Both the position numbers and the translations under genes were made by a program. The notes beneath the pieces are model-generated. The model ran no database searches, was not told the DNA's origin, and saw nothing but the letters and a program-made list of their open reading frames with translations. Positions 53,183-60,906 of a DNA stretch of 61,936 bases are shown here, piece by piece; position 1 is the stretch's first letter; each line of letters opens with the position of its first letter. Source of the stretch: Candidatus Binataceae bacterium (GTDB taxonomy: Bacteria > Desulfobacterota > Binatia > Binatales > Binataceae); contig DATGHL010000048.1 in the NCBI GenBank assembly GCA_035308025.1, positions 1 through 61,936 of the forward strand. The letters are read 5' to 3'.

Positions 53183-54319
53183 ATGGCATGTTTTGCGGAG
53201 GGGACAGTGGACGCAAAGCAAGGGTATCCACCAGCGACGGTGAACTGGCAACTTGATTGCAATCGCGGCAGCGACGCCACGGATGTGGCCTTCCGATCGA
53301 TCGCCTATACCCACGGGCTGAGCGTGCTGATTCAGCGCAACCTGGACGCCACCGAGACGCGGCTGGCGCCAGATTCCATCGGCGGCGAACTCATCATGTG
53401 GTCCGAAATTCCGAAGTGGCGATTCGTGGTCATTCGCCGGCGCGATACCGGTGCGATAGTCCGCGTGGTTCAGGGCGATAGCCGAACTATTATCGAGGTC
53501 GCGGCGAGCGCCGTCGACGTCGCAGAAAAGGTCGTCGGCGAGGTCGAGGCAGCATTTCCGCCGATCCCGGTTGGCATTGAGCCCGCGCTTCCATTTATTT
53601 TCTGGCATAACGAAGACGGCGGGCCGAACGCCAATGCAAGGAAGATCGCGGTTGTGCGCTGGGACGACGTCAGCACGAACTACGCGGGGGAGACGCAGGC
53701 TGCGCTCGCCGCGCTGATGGACGGTTTTACCCCGGACGCGCATCACGGTCGGCTGCTGCTCTGGCACGGGCGGCCGGGTACCGGGAAAACTTACGCCGTC
53801 CGCGCGCTCGCGTGGGCCTGGCGGGATTGGTGCCGCTTTGAATGTGTAGTCGATCCCGAGCGCTTGTTCGGCAGCGCGAGCTATCTGATGGAAGTACTCA
53901 CGCATGAGGATGACGATGAAGAGGATGCGTCGAAATGGCGGATGATAATACTCGAAGACGCCGGCGAGATGATGGGGATCGACGCGCGGCGCCGTTTTGG
54001 GCAGGGACTCTCGCGGCTGCTCAACCTGACCGACGGCCTCCTCGGTCAGGGGCGGAAGTTGATGATTCTCATTACTACTAATGAAGAACTGGGCAAACTC
54101 AATCCCGCGGTCACTCGGCCGGGCCGATGCCTCTCGCAGATCGAGTTTCGCCAGTTGAGTGTCGCGGAAGCGAATGTCTGGCTGACCCGCTCGGGTTCTC
54201 CGCAGCGCGTCGACGGCCCGCGCTCGCTCTCGGAACTATACGCGACCCTCGGCGGCTTAAGCGCCAGTGACGGAACGGTTCCGATCGGCTTCCGCCCTCT
54301 TATGGCGGACGGGAGTTGA
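53183..54319 (+). CDS. AAA-family ATPase with unknown N-terminal domain
   Basis: A 378-residue protein with an N-terminal domain of about 170 residues (mixed alpha/beta, FRSIAYTHGLSVLIQRN) that resembles the DUF5925 region seen before some AAA modules. The ATPase then shows Walker A GRPGTGKTYAVRAL, Walker B MIILEDAG, sensor 1 LITTNEELGKLNPAVTRPGR with the arginine finger. Start is uncertain: ATG 53183, or a GTG at 53207 just behind ggagggg; the frame is open from 52949. Role unknown; it is alone, convergent with the next gene. Confidence 0.75.
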   Translation: MACFAEGTVDAKQGYPPATVNWQLDCNRGSDATDVAFRSIAYTHGLSVLIQRNLDATETRLAPDSIGGELIMWSEIPKWRFVVIRRRDTGAIVRVVQGDSRTIIEVAASAVDVAEKVVGEVEAAFPPIPVGIEPALPFIFWHNEDGGPNANARKIAVVRWDDVSTNYAGETQAALAALMDGFTPDAHHGRLLLWHGRPGTGKTYAVRALAWAWRDWCRFECVVDPERLFGSASYLMEVLTHEDDDEEDASKWRMIILEDAGEMMGIDARRRFGQGLSRLLNLTDGLLGQGRKLMILITTNEELGKLNPAVTRPGRCLSQIEFRQLSVAEANVWLTRSGSPQRVDGPRSLSELYATLGGLSASDGTVPIGFRPLMADGS

Positions 54320-54327
54320 ACGACTAC

Positions 54328-54906
54328 TTATTTCGGCTCGGTAAACGCATCCCCGCACGCAAAGTGAATGATACCGGCCAAGGTTTGCCAGCCGAGGCCA
54401 GCGCGTGGATGGTCTACAGCCCGACAATAGCAAAGCTCACCCGAGGACAAACGGTAGGTTTGGACATCGCCTTCTCTGTCGAAGCAATCAACGGTGTTAT
54501 CAGGCATATTTGCCCACATTGTCCGTCCGAAAACGATGATGCGCTTTGGTTCGAGAAGGTTGAGAACCTGGGAAAACTCTTGTTTCGCTTGCTGCCACAT
54601 TTCAGGTTTTGGACGATCATTCACTCCAGAAAGAGCGATGGGAACATAGTTCGTGAAGGCCACCCGGTCCCAACAGTACTCCAAACGCTTTGGAGAAGGA
54701 TCATGCTCGGCGCAGAGTGCTCGCGACAGGCATTTCGAGAAGTGGCTGCCGCCAGCGAAGTTGTATATGACCCCTTCGATGATATCAATTGAGTGATTTT
54801 GTGTGGGGTCTTTGTGTTGCCCGTTCTTTTCCCAAGAATAGCAACTCTCCCCAAGGAGCAGCAACCGCGTCGCGCAATAATGATTTCCTTTCCAAGGCTC
54901 AAACAT
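54328..54906 (-). CDS. uracil-DNA glycosylase-like fold protein (putative)
   Basis: A 192-residue protein with a gagg site 7-10 bases before its ATG. Sequence order LLLLGESCYSW, then CWDRVAFTNYVP, then RIIVFGRTMWANMPD, and a late AVDHPRAGLGW matches the strand arrangement of UDG-superfamily proteins (active-site loop, FTN strand, IVFG strand, His loop). Catalytic residues differ from the canonical ones, so an enzymatic role is not assured. Nine bases separate its stop from that of the convergent ATPase gene. Confidence 0.55.
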   Translation of the reverse strand: MFEPWKGNHYCATRLLLLGESCYSWEKNGQHKDPTQNHSIDIIEGVIYNFAGGSHFSKCLSRALCAEHDPSPKRLEYCWDRVAFTNYVPIALSGVNDRPKPEMWQQAKQEFSQVLNLLEPKRIIVFGRTMWANMPDNTVDCFDREGDVQTYRLSSGELCYCRAVDHPRAGLGWQTLAGIIHFACGDAFTEPK

Positions 54907-54939
54907 GTTTGCTTCCTCTGCCTCTTTTAGTCGTTTCTA

Positions 54940-55662
54940 CTACTTACTCCCGAAGACTTGGCGCAAGAGCGGAGTCACTTGGGCGGCGGGGTTGGTGCGG
55001 ATTTTTTTCTCCTCCTGGCCGACCTCGTAAAACAGTCCGTCGAGCGCTTTGCTGACGACGTAGTGATCGATATCGAGCTTTTGTGAGGCGCCGCCGCCGA
55101 GCAGTCCGCCCAACGGCGAGGCGGACTGCGACTTGCCCATCAGCGCCTCGTATTGTCGCGAGACCGAGTATTTTTGCATCTCATGTTTGACGATCGGGGT
55201 AAAAGCGTCGGTCAGCTCGCCCGAAGTTTTGCTCTTGAAATAGTCAGTGGCCGAGGTTCCGCCGCCGCTGACGATCCGTTGGGCGTCGCCAAAACTCATC
55301 TTCGTGATCGCATCCTGGAAGATCGGCACGGCCTTGGGCGCGGCGGCTTCGGCCGCTTGATTCATGCTCAAGACGAATTTGTCGATCTGCGGTCCTAGGC
55401 CGAGCGCGCGCATCCCGGTCGCGACCGGCTGCAACGATTTGGGCAGCAGAATCTTTACCGCGGCATTCTCGAAATAGCCGCCCGGCTGTCCGAGCAGTCC
55501 GGCGGCGCCGGAGGTCGCGTTGGTCAACGCCTCCTTGAGGCCGTCAGTGGCCTGAAGATTATCGAGGGCGAACGCGGCCGGCGCGATCGTCAGCAAGACG
55601 CAGACGATCCCGGCGGCCCGGCGCCACGTGTGGCTAAGCGCTCTCAGAGTTGTGACAGCCAT
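54940..55662 (-). CDS. DUF4197 domain-containing exported protein
   Basis: A 240-residue protein with a signal peptide (ends APAAFALDN) and the DUF4197 pattern: GLKEALTNATSGAAGLLGQPGGYFENAAVKILLPKSL split over residues 42-78, GLGPQIDKFVLSMNQAAEAAAPKA, FGDAQRIVSGGGTSATDYFKS and the end ALDGLFYEVGQEEKKIRTNP. The fold is helical; function is unknown, probably periplasmic. It lies 33 bp downstream of no partner gene in the same direction; it appears monocistronic. Confidence 0.9.
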   Translation of the reverse strand: MAVTTLRALSHTWRRAAGIVCVLLTIAPAAFALDNLQATDGLKEALTNATSGAAGLLGQPGGYFENAAVKILLPKSLQPVATGMRALGLGPQIDKFVLSMNQAAEAAAPKAVPIFQDAITKMSFGDAQRIVSGGGTSATDYFKSKTSGELTDAFTPIVKHEMQKYSVSRQYEALMGKSQSASPLGGLLGGGASQKLDIDHYVVSKALDGLFYEVGQEEKKIRTNPAAQVTPLLRQVFGSK

Positions 55663-55761
55663 TGATCACCTCGTTGCAACACCTTGGCGGCGAGCGCCCA
55701 GCAGATCAAGCCGAGGCGGCAGGGGAATCAGTTGGCTGCTTTTAGGGAACTCGGATGAAAG

Positions 55762-56115
55762 CTAAACCTTGAGTTTGTTGAGTCCGTCGAACTGCGACAG
55801 TTTGAGTTTCGCGATATCGACGCCCTCGAGACAGCGGACATTGACGGAGTATTTTTTGTCGGGGTCGGTGCGCGGGTTGCGCAGCACTGCTACTCCGCAC
55901 TTCGGACAAAAGTAATGGCGCGCCTGACCGGTGCCCCAGAGATAGAGCTTGGCCTTGTCCAACGGGGTTTTCATATGCAGTTGCGACGGCTCGATCATCC
56001 AGTGCAGGTAGCCTGACTGGGAGCAAATAGTGCAATTGCACTCGATCGCGCTTTCGAGATTGCCCTCGACCTCGAAGGCGACTTGCCCGCAATGACATTT
56101 GCCGTTGTATTTCAT
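55762..56115 (-). CDS. GFA/CENP-V family zinc-binding protein
   Basis: A 117-residue protein of the glutathione-dependent formaldehyde-activating enzyme fold. Zinc ligands are C7 and C9 (KCHCGQVAFEVEG), ECNCTICSQSG and HYFCPKCGVAVLRNP. Start at 56115 has a gaggag site. Many members are not true GFA enzymes, so the reaction is open. Forty bases downstream of the TetR gene on the same strand, possibly co-transcribed. Confidence 0.9.
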   Translation of the reverse strand: MKYNGKCHCGQVAFEVEGNLESAIECNCTICSQSGYLHWMIEPSQLHMKTPLDKAKLYLWGTGQARHYFCPKCGVAVLRNPRTDPDKKYSVNVRCLEGVDIAKLKLSQFDGLNKLKV

Positions 56116-56154
56116 AGTACTCCTCACTCTTTCAAAATAGTGATGACAGACGGT

Positions 56155-56760
56155 TCAGCCGGCCGCGACGTTTTGGGCCGGGCGCTTCCACACGCTCATC
56201 GCGGCTTTGACCATGTCGTTCAGCATCGTGGTGTCGCCGGTTGCCTTGTTGACGACGTTCATGCCTTGCGCGACGGCGACAAAGAAGCGCGCGAGGCCGC
56301 GCGCGTCCTCTGTCGGGTCGAGGAGGCCTGCGCTCTGCGCGCGTCGCAAGACTTCGTAGATCGCGGATTCCTGCCAACCGATTCCGTTCGCGATCGTGCG
56401 GGCGATCGCGTCGCCGACGCCCGGGCATTCCAGCGCCGTATTGGTCTGCAGGCATCCGCGCGGCCATCGCAGATCGCTTGTGCGTGAGATAATCGCTTCC
56501 AGCATCCGCTCGATCGCGCGGCGCGGGTCTGGATCTTCGAGGGCCGCGAACATCGGCGCGGCGAACTCCCTCCCATAACGTTCGAGCGCCGCAAGGAACA
56601 GACTGCGCTTGTTACCGAAGGTGGCGTAGATGCTGCCCCGGTTGATGCCCATCGCGTGGACCAGATCGCCGATCGAGGTCGCTGCGTAGCCGCGTTGCCA
56701 GAACAGCGTCATGGCGCGCCCGAGGACCTCGTCACGGTCGAATTTCTTCATACCCGCCAT
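56155..56760 (-). CDS. TetR/AcrR family transcriptional regulator
   Basis: A 201-residue repressor. The N-terminal helix-turn-helix is clear (EVLGRAMTLFWQRGYAATSI, GDLVHAMGINRGSIYATFGNKRSLF). The ligand domain has RWPRGCLQTNTALE, as in the TetR_C_16/YxaF-like group, in which a Cys may sense electrophiles. Start at 56760 (MAGMKKF) or 56751; the frame opens far upstream without family sequence. It is divergent from the selenoprotein-like redoxin gene, 194 bp away, and may control it. Confidence 0.9.
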   Translation of the reverse strand: MAGMKKFDRDEVLGRAMTLFWQRGYAATSIGDLVHAMGINRGSIYATFGNKRSLFLAALERYGREFAAPMFAALEDPDPRRAIERMLEAIISRTSDLRWPRGCLQTNTALECPGVGDAIARTIANGIGWQESAIYEVLRRAQSAGLLDPTEDARGLARFFVAVAQGMNVVNKATGDTTMLNDMVKAAMSVWKRPAQNVAAG

Positions 56761-56953
56761 CACAGCACCAACTGGAACGACCATCCAAGGGTAGCTCTTT
56801 AATAGGCTCGTATTCAATAACCCGACGCCGATACGGCAATACTTCGTCTGTGAGTGGCGAAGAAACCCTTCCCGTTGTTTCGTTTGACCTTTCGTTCCAA
56901 ATTCGATATTGTCGCGATCGTCTGGGCACAATATTCGAAAGGGCGACGGCAGT

Positions 56954-57670
56954 ATGGAAGCTGAAAGAAAAGTTGAGATTCTACACAAGATCGTCCGTCA
57001 AATGGGCGCGGGCGGCGCCGACATCACGACGCCCGACTGGGTGGATTTCGTTGAGGCCCAGAACGACGGTTTCAAGACCGGCCCGGCAGTTGGCGAACGC
57101 GTCCCGGATTTCACTCTGCCCGATCAATTCGGCAACCAGCGCTCGCTCCACGACTTGATGGGACCCAATGGCCTGCTGCTGGTCTTCAGCCGCAGCGCCG
57201 ACTGGTGACCCTATTGTCGCGACCAGCTCGTCGAGCTGCAAAATTCAGGCGCAAAGCTCAAGGCCCACGGCATCAACGTTGCGGCGATTACCCACGACGC
57301 GCGCGAGATACTGCGTAATTTCGCCGCGACCTACAAACTCGAATACCCACTTTTGTCGGACGCCGGCAGTAAGGTCATCCGCGCCTTCGGGATCTTCAAC
57401 ACCAATATTCCGGCCGATCATCCGATGATGTACGGAATGCCGTGGCCGGGCGACTATCTGCTCGCAACCGACGGCACGGTGCGCGATAAACTGTTCCTGC
57501 CCAATTATGAGTATCGGCCGTCAGCGTCGCAGGTTTTGCTGCGGCATTTCAATGAGGGGCTTGGCAACGCGGTCGAGATCGAGGGAGAGCGGGTTGATGC
57601 AGTCGTTGCGCTATCGGCCGATCGCTGTTATCCGGGCCAGGAGATCGGGCTCTCGCTGGAGCGCGCGTGA
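56954..57670 (+). CDS. AhpC/TSA-type redoxin with in-frame TGA, probable selenoprotein
   Basis: Read through one TGA, this is a 238-residue thioredoxin-fold protein. Before the TGA it reads VPDFTLPDQFGNQRSLHDL and LLLVFSRSADW; after it PYCRDQLVELQ, then AITHDAREILRNF, YPLLSDAGSKVIRAFGIFN and PGDYLLATDGTVRDK. The TGA (57206-57208) replaces the first Cys of the WCxYC-type motif, giving UxxC, a known place for selenocysteine. A stem-loop follows. The family reduces peroxides or disulfides. After residue 237 the frame breaks where a DsbD-like domain should continue. ATG 56954 has aaaggg upstream. A nonsense mutation is the alternative. Confidence 0.8.
57206..57238 (+). promoter_or_regulatory. putative bacterial SECIS element
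   Basis: The in-frame TGA (57206-57208) is followed after 21 nt by the perfect hairpin cagctc-gtc-gagctg (57224-57238), whose 3-nt apical loop begins with G. Position and loop base agree with bacterial SECIS rules. The stem also encodes QLVEL, so coincidence from codon use is possible. Confidence 0.6.
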
Positions 57671-58061
57671 AGCCCGGCGGGCACATCTATGGCAAACCGC
57701 TCACGAGCAACTATTAGAGGCGACCGAATTGGAATTGCAGAGTCCGCTGATTGGCGAGCAGTCGCTCGAGCTGCCGGCGCCGCAACAGCTTCATCTCAAA
57801 GCGTTGAACGAGACGCTGCCGGTTTACAGTAGTGAGGTGCGGGCGCTGGGCAAGGTCGGAATCAAGTGGAGTCCGCCGATGCCGGTCAAATTCCTGGCGC
57901 CGCTGGGCGATATGATTAAACCCGGGCCATACAGTATCCGTGGCACTTTGCGCTTTCAGGCCTGCAGCGACGCGGTCTGCGAAACGCCGCAGGCGATTAC
58001 GTTCGAGTTACCCTCGATGATTACACCGCGCGTGCCGCAGGCGCCCAAGCAGTCTGGATAA
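57667..58061 (+). pseudogene. DsbD N-terminal-like domain, out-of-frame continuation of the redoxin
   Basis: Sequence that should follow the redoxin in one chain. Frame 2 from 57667 reads VKPGGHIYGKPLTSNY and hits TAG at 57715; frame 3 from 57714 continues LEATELELQSPLIGEQ to 58061. One missing base near 57667 and one missing T near 57712 restore a 369-residue fusion. The domain has the immunoglobulin-like nDsbD pattern, with LRFQACSDAVCETPQAITFELP as its Cys-pair region. Fusions of an AhpC/TSA domain with such a domain are known. Either assembly error or decay. Confidence 0.65.
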
Positions 58062-58078
58062 GCGCGCGGGCCCGGCAG

Positions 58079-58111
58079 GAGTCCGTCGGCGGCCGCGGGG
58101 CCGACGGACTC
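58079..58111. terminator. strong inverted repeat between convergent genes
   Basis: Perfect 12-bp stem gagtccgtcggc/gccgacggactc with a 9-nt loop, between the redoxin/DsbD-like region and the convergent NTF2-like gene. No T-run follows on either strand, so a Rho-assisted or bidirectional terminator is likely. Confidence 0.55.
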
Positions 58112-58172
58112 AACTCCCGGCGGCCTCAGCCGGATTATGCACTAGCGCCGGAAGAAACTGAGTCGCGGCGAG

Positions 58173-58604
58173 TTACGGACGCGGCGAGTCGCCGGGGCCC
58201 AGGAAGGGCGGCTTGACTTCGCTCAGGGTCACGAACTTCCAGGACTTGCCGTCACGCCGCGCGGTGTAGCAGGCACGTCCGCGCTCGAGTACTGCGCCAT
58301 CGCTCTTGTAGCGCGTATAGTCGGCGACGATCATGGCGAGATTGTCGGCGAAGACGAAGGTCTTGAAGCGATCAACCGCCGAGCGCGCCCAGCCGCGCGC
58401 CTTCAGATCGATCGTTATGCTGCTGAAGAACCTCTGATGCGCGCCCTCATCGCTCGTGAGCGTCAGACCGCGCTCTCCCGAGACCCAGGCGTAGGGTAGA
58501 GCGAAGCAGTCCGAGAGGTGATCGACATCCTCACGATTGAAGGCGTCGATATAGCCGCGAAGAAAGCTCTCGAGCTCAGCACCGATTTCCACTGTAGTTG
58601 GCAT
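58173..58604 (-). CDS. NTF2-like (SnoaL-type) protein
   Basis: A 143-residue cone-shaped NTF2-fold protein: ELESFLRGYIDAFNREDVDHLSDCFALPYAWVSG is spread over residues 9-42, followed by beta strands (FKTFVFADNLAMIVADYTRY, ACYTARRDGKSWKFVTLSEV). The fold serves isomerases, hydrolases and stress-related proteins; no catalytic set is evident. Located upstream of the second CoA-transferase gene's end, both on the minus strand. Confidence 0.8.
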   Translation of the reverse strand: MPTTVEIGAELESFLRGYIDAFNREDVDHLSDCFALPYAWVSGERGLTLTSDEGAHQRFFSSITIDLKARGWARSAVDRFKTFVFADNLAMIVADYTRYKSDGAVLERGRACYTARRDGKSWKFVTLSEVKPPFLGPGDSPRP

Positions 58605-58659
58605 AAAAGTCTACTCCGTTGCGAGACGGTAAAGCGATTTTCTGCGTGAGTCGCGCGCC

Positions 58660-59943
58660 TTAACTCGGTGAGCTCCGGCGCATCAGCGCATTGGCGTCGC
58701 GTTCGAGCGCCTCGCGAAAGTCCGGATGACTGATCGCGATCATGCGGCGCACCCGTTCCAGGAGCGGCTGGCCGCGCAGGTCGGCGACCCCATGCTCGGT
58801 GATGATCAGATCGGCGTCGCTGCGCGCGGTGGTGACCGGTCCCGAGAGCCGCGTCACGATTCGGCTCACCTTGCCCCGGCGCGCGGTCGCCGGAAAGGCG
58901 ATTATCGAGCGGCCCCGCGCCGCCATCTGCGCGCCGCGCACGAAGTCGCCCTGGCCGCCGACGGCGCCGACATGCACGCCGTCAGCCACTTCGGCGCCAA
59001 TCTGGCCGGTCAGATCGGCTTCGACCGCGGAGTTGACGCCAACCAGTTTGTCGAGCTGCGAGAGGATTTCCGCGCGATGGGTATGCATCAGGGTGAAGAG
59101 ACGAATCGCGCGGTTCTTGTGGGCGAAGTCGTAGAGCCGTTTGGTGCCGCGCAGCGTGCCGCAGGTCGTGATGCCGGTATCGATTGGCTTGCGTGCGTTG
59201 GTGACGACGCCGCGCTCGATCAGCTCCATCACGCGATCGCCGACCAGTCCCGAATGGATGCCGAGGTCGCGGCGATCGGTGACGCCCGCCAGCACCGCAT
59301 CCGGGATCGCGCCGATCCCGAGCTGGATCGTCGTGCCGTCCTCGACATAGTTGGCGACATTACGCGCGATCGCCTGCTCGACCGGTCCGAACGGCGCCGG
59401 CTGCATCTCCATCACGGGCCGTGACGTGCGGACGATGTAATCGATCCGCGCCGGGTCGAGCGCGCCCTCGCAATAGGTCCAGGGCGCCTGATCGTTGACC
59501 TCCGCAATCACCACGCGCGCCCGCTTCATCGCGAACTGCAGGTAGTCGTTGCCGAGTGAGTAACTGAAGTGACCCTGCTCATCAGGCGCGCTCAGATGCA
59601 GGAACACCACATCGCTGCGGATGATGCCGTCGAGCAGATAGCCGGGGAGCTGCGACAGGTGAAGCGGAATTATCCGCAGGACGCCGGCGGCCGAGAGCGG
59701 CCGCAGCGAGCCGATCGCGCCGAACGCGGTGAACTCGATTACATCGGCGTGCTCGGGTTTCAGCGCATTGCTGTAGCAGAGGCCGCCGAGAAAGACGCCG
59801 AGTCGTCCGATCGCGTGGCGTTGTTCAAGCAGTTTCTCGACCAGCGTCACCGGTTCGCTGCTGCCCTGTCCCCAGACCACGTGATCGCCCGAGCGGATTA
59901 TCCGGGAGAGGTCGAGATCGCGAAGATTTATTTCTTCGGGCAT
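58660..59943 (-). CDS. acetyl-CoA hydrolase/transferase family protein (paralogue 2)
   Basis: A 427-residue CoA-transferase, colinear with the protein at 29071-30339 and sharing long identical runs such as VTNARKPIDTGIT, RLYDFAHKNRAIRLFT-like and GGQGDFVRGAQ. The catalytic Glu is expected in GVNSAVEADLTGQIGAE. Domain 1 begins HVVWGQGSSEPVTLVEKLLEQRHAIG. Presence of two diverged copies suggests different acyl groups. Start MPEEINLRDLDLSRII matches that of the paralogue. Confidence 0.9.
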   Translation of the reverse strand: MPEEINLRDLDLSRIIRSGDHVVWGQGSSEPVTLVEKLLEQRHAIGRLGVFLGGLCYSNALKPEHADVIEFTAFGAIGSLRPLSAAGVLRIIPLHLSQLPGYLLDGIIRSDVVFLHLSAPDEQGHFSYSLGNDYLQFAMKRARVVIAEVNDQAPWTYCEGALDPARIDYIVRTSRPVMEMQPAPFGPVEQAIARNVANYVEDGTTIQLGIGAIPDAVLAGVTDRRDLGIHSGLVGDRVMELIERGVVTNARKPIDTGITTCGTLRGTKRLYDFAHKNRAIRLFTLMHTHRAEILSQLDKLVGVNSAVEADLTGQIGAEVADGVHVGAVGGQGDFVRGAQMAARGRSIIAFPATARRGKVSRIVTRLSGPVTTARSDADLIITEHGVADLRGQPLLERVRRMIAISHPDFREALERDANALMRRSSPS

Positions 59944-60035
59944 CGGCGTTGCGGCTCAGCGCGCCAGCGCAGAATCGCATAACCGGGGCGTCCGGGCCAG
60001 CAACCCGAGGGCTGGCATTCTTTTGATTCGCAGCG

Positions 60036-60800
60036 TTGCGGCCAGCGCCAGGTGAAGGACTTCACCCTGATGCGAAGAGCCGCGCCCTGCACCACATCTC
60101 CCACCGAATCACGAATGTCCCGATTCAACTTGCCCTCGCCTCTTTCTTTAGGATGCGCGAGGCTGGCGTAGGGCGCGGCGATCGTTTTGTCAGCGTTGAC
60201 GGGCGGGTCACCAGCGAGACCGTCGGGGCAATACGGGATTTCCAGCAGCGTAGTTGTCTGCCTCAGACTGGTCTGATCGAGCGAGGCGATGCAACAATCC
60301 AGGCGCTGACGCGCTTCAACGCTGGAAATAGTATGCGAGTGAGCGAGAATCTGATCGATTGGTTGGAGACCGCCTATAGAGAACTTCAGCGCGATCCCGT
60401 ACAACGATGCGGCGCGACCCCCAAACGCGACTATTGGCTTCGGACACGAGCTCCATCAGGTCCCGTGACGGATGTCGATCGCGAGAAATGGGGGCCGAAC
60501 GGGATAAGCAGAAGCCAGGCTGCACGATTGCTTCGCGGAGATTTGAGCCAGGCCGAAGACGCGGTTAACCGCGACGTTCAGATTCCGCTCACGCAAAATC
60601 AATTCGATGCATTGGTTAGCCTCGCATACAATCTTGGTGTCGGCGCTTTCAGAGGCTTGACCCTTCTATTGCTGCTCAACAATGGAGACTATAAAGGCGC
60701 CGCAGCAGAGTTTCGGAACATTACCGCTGCCGGCTCCGCGCATCCTCGCGGGCTGGGAACGCAACGCGAGGAGGAGAGGGCTCGCTTCGAACGACGCTAA
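60036..60800 (+). CDS. GH24 lysozyme/endolysin-like protein, frame broken in the active site
   Basis: A 254-residue frame starting at a TTG (true start uncertain; ATG at 60152 possible). An N-terminal region (VDGRVTSETVGAIRDFQQ...IQALTRFN) looks like a peptidoglycan-binding module; the C-terminal half is GH24 muramidase (IPLTQNQFDALVSLAYNLGVGAF, NITAAGSAHPRGLGTQREEE). Residues about 115-142 are out of frame: in the next frame 60379-60459 encodes ENFSAIPYND and ATIGFGHELHQ, the catalytic Glu, Asp and Thr motifs. A change near 60378 and a missing g near 60460 compensate each other, so the frame stays open but the catalytic residues are lost. Confidence 0.75.
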   Translation: MRPAPGEGLHPDAKSRALHHISHRITNVPIQLALASFFRMREAGVGRGDRFVSVDGRVTSETVGAIRDFQQRSCLPQTGLIERGDATIQALTRFNAGNSMRVSENLIDWLETAYRELQRDPVQRCGATPKRDYWLRTRAPSGPVTDVDREKWGPNGISRSQAARLLRGDLSQAEDAVNRDVQIPLTQNQFDALVSLAYNLGVGAFRGLTLLLLLNNGDYKGAAAEFRNITAAGSAHPRGLGTQREEERARFERR

Positions 60801-60906
60801 GATTCCGGTTTCGGGGGTTACCGGCGAGACTTGTGCGGGATCTGTCGATAGGGTTCGGCGGCCTGCACAGCAAATGCCTCGAGTGCACCGATCAGGAGGA
60901 GCGCAC

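Noticed and set aside
52667..53905. 412-codon minus-strand ORF across the Fe-S gene start and the ATPase gene
   Set aside because: Overlaps two supported genes; no recognisable domain.
54316..54792. 158-codon plus-strand ORF beginning at the ATPase stop
   Set aside because: Opposes the UDG-like gene, which has a good ribosome site and better protein-like sequence.
59928..60404. 158-codon minus-strand ORF antisense to the lysozyme N-terminal region
   Set aside because: No family sequence; the plus strand carries peptidoglycan-binding-like sequence here.
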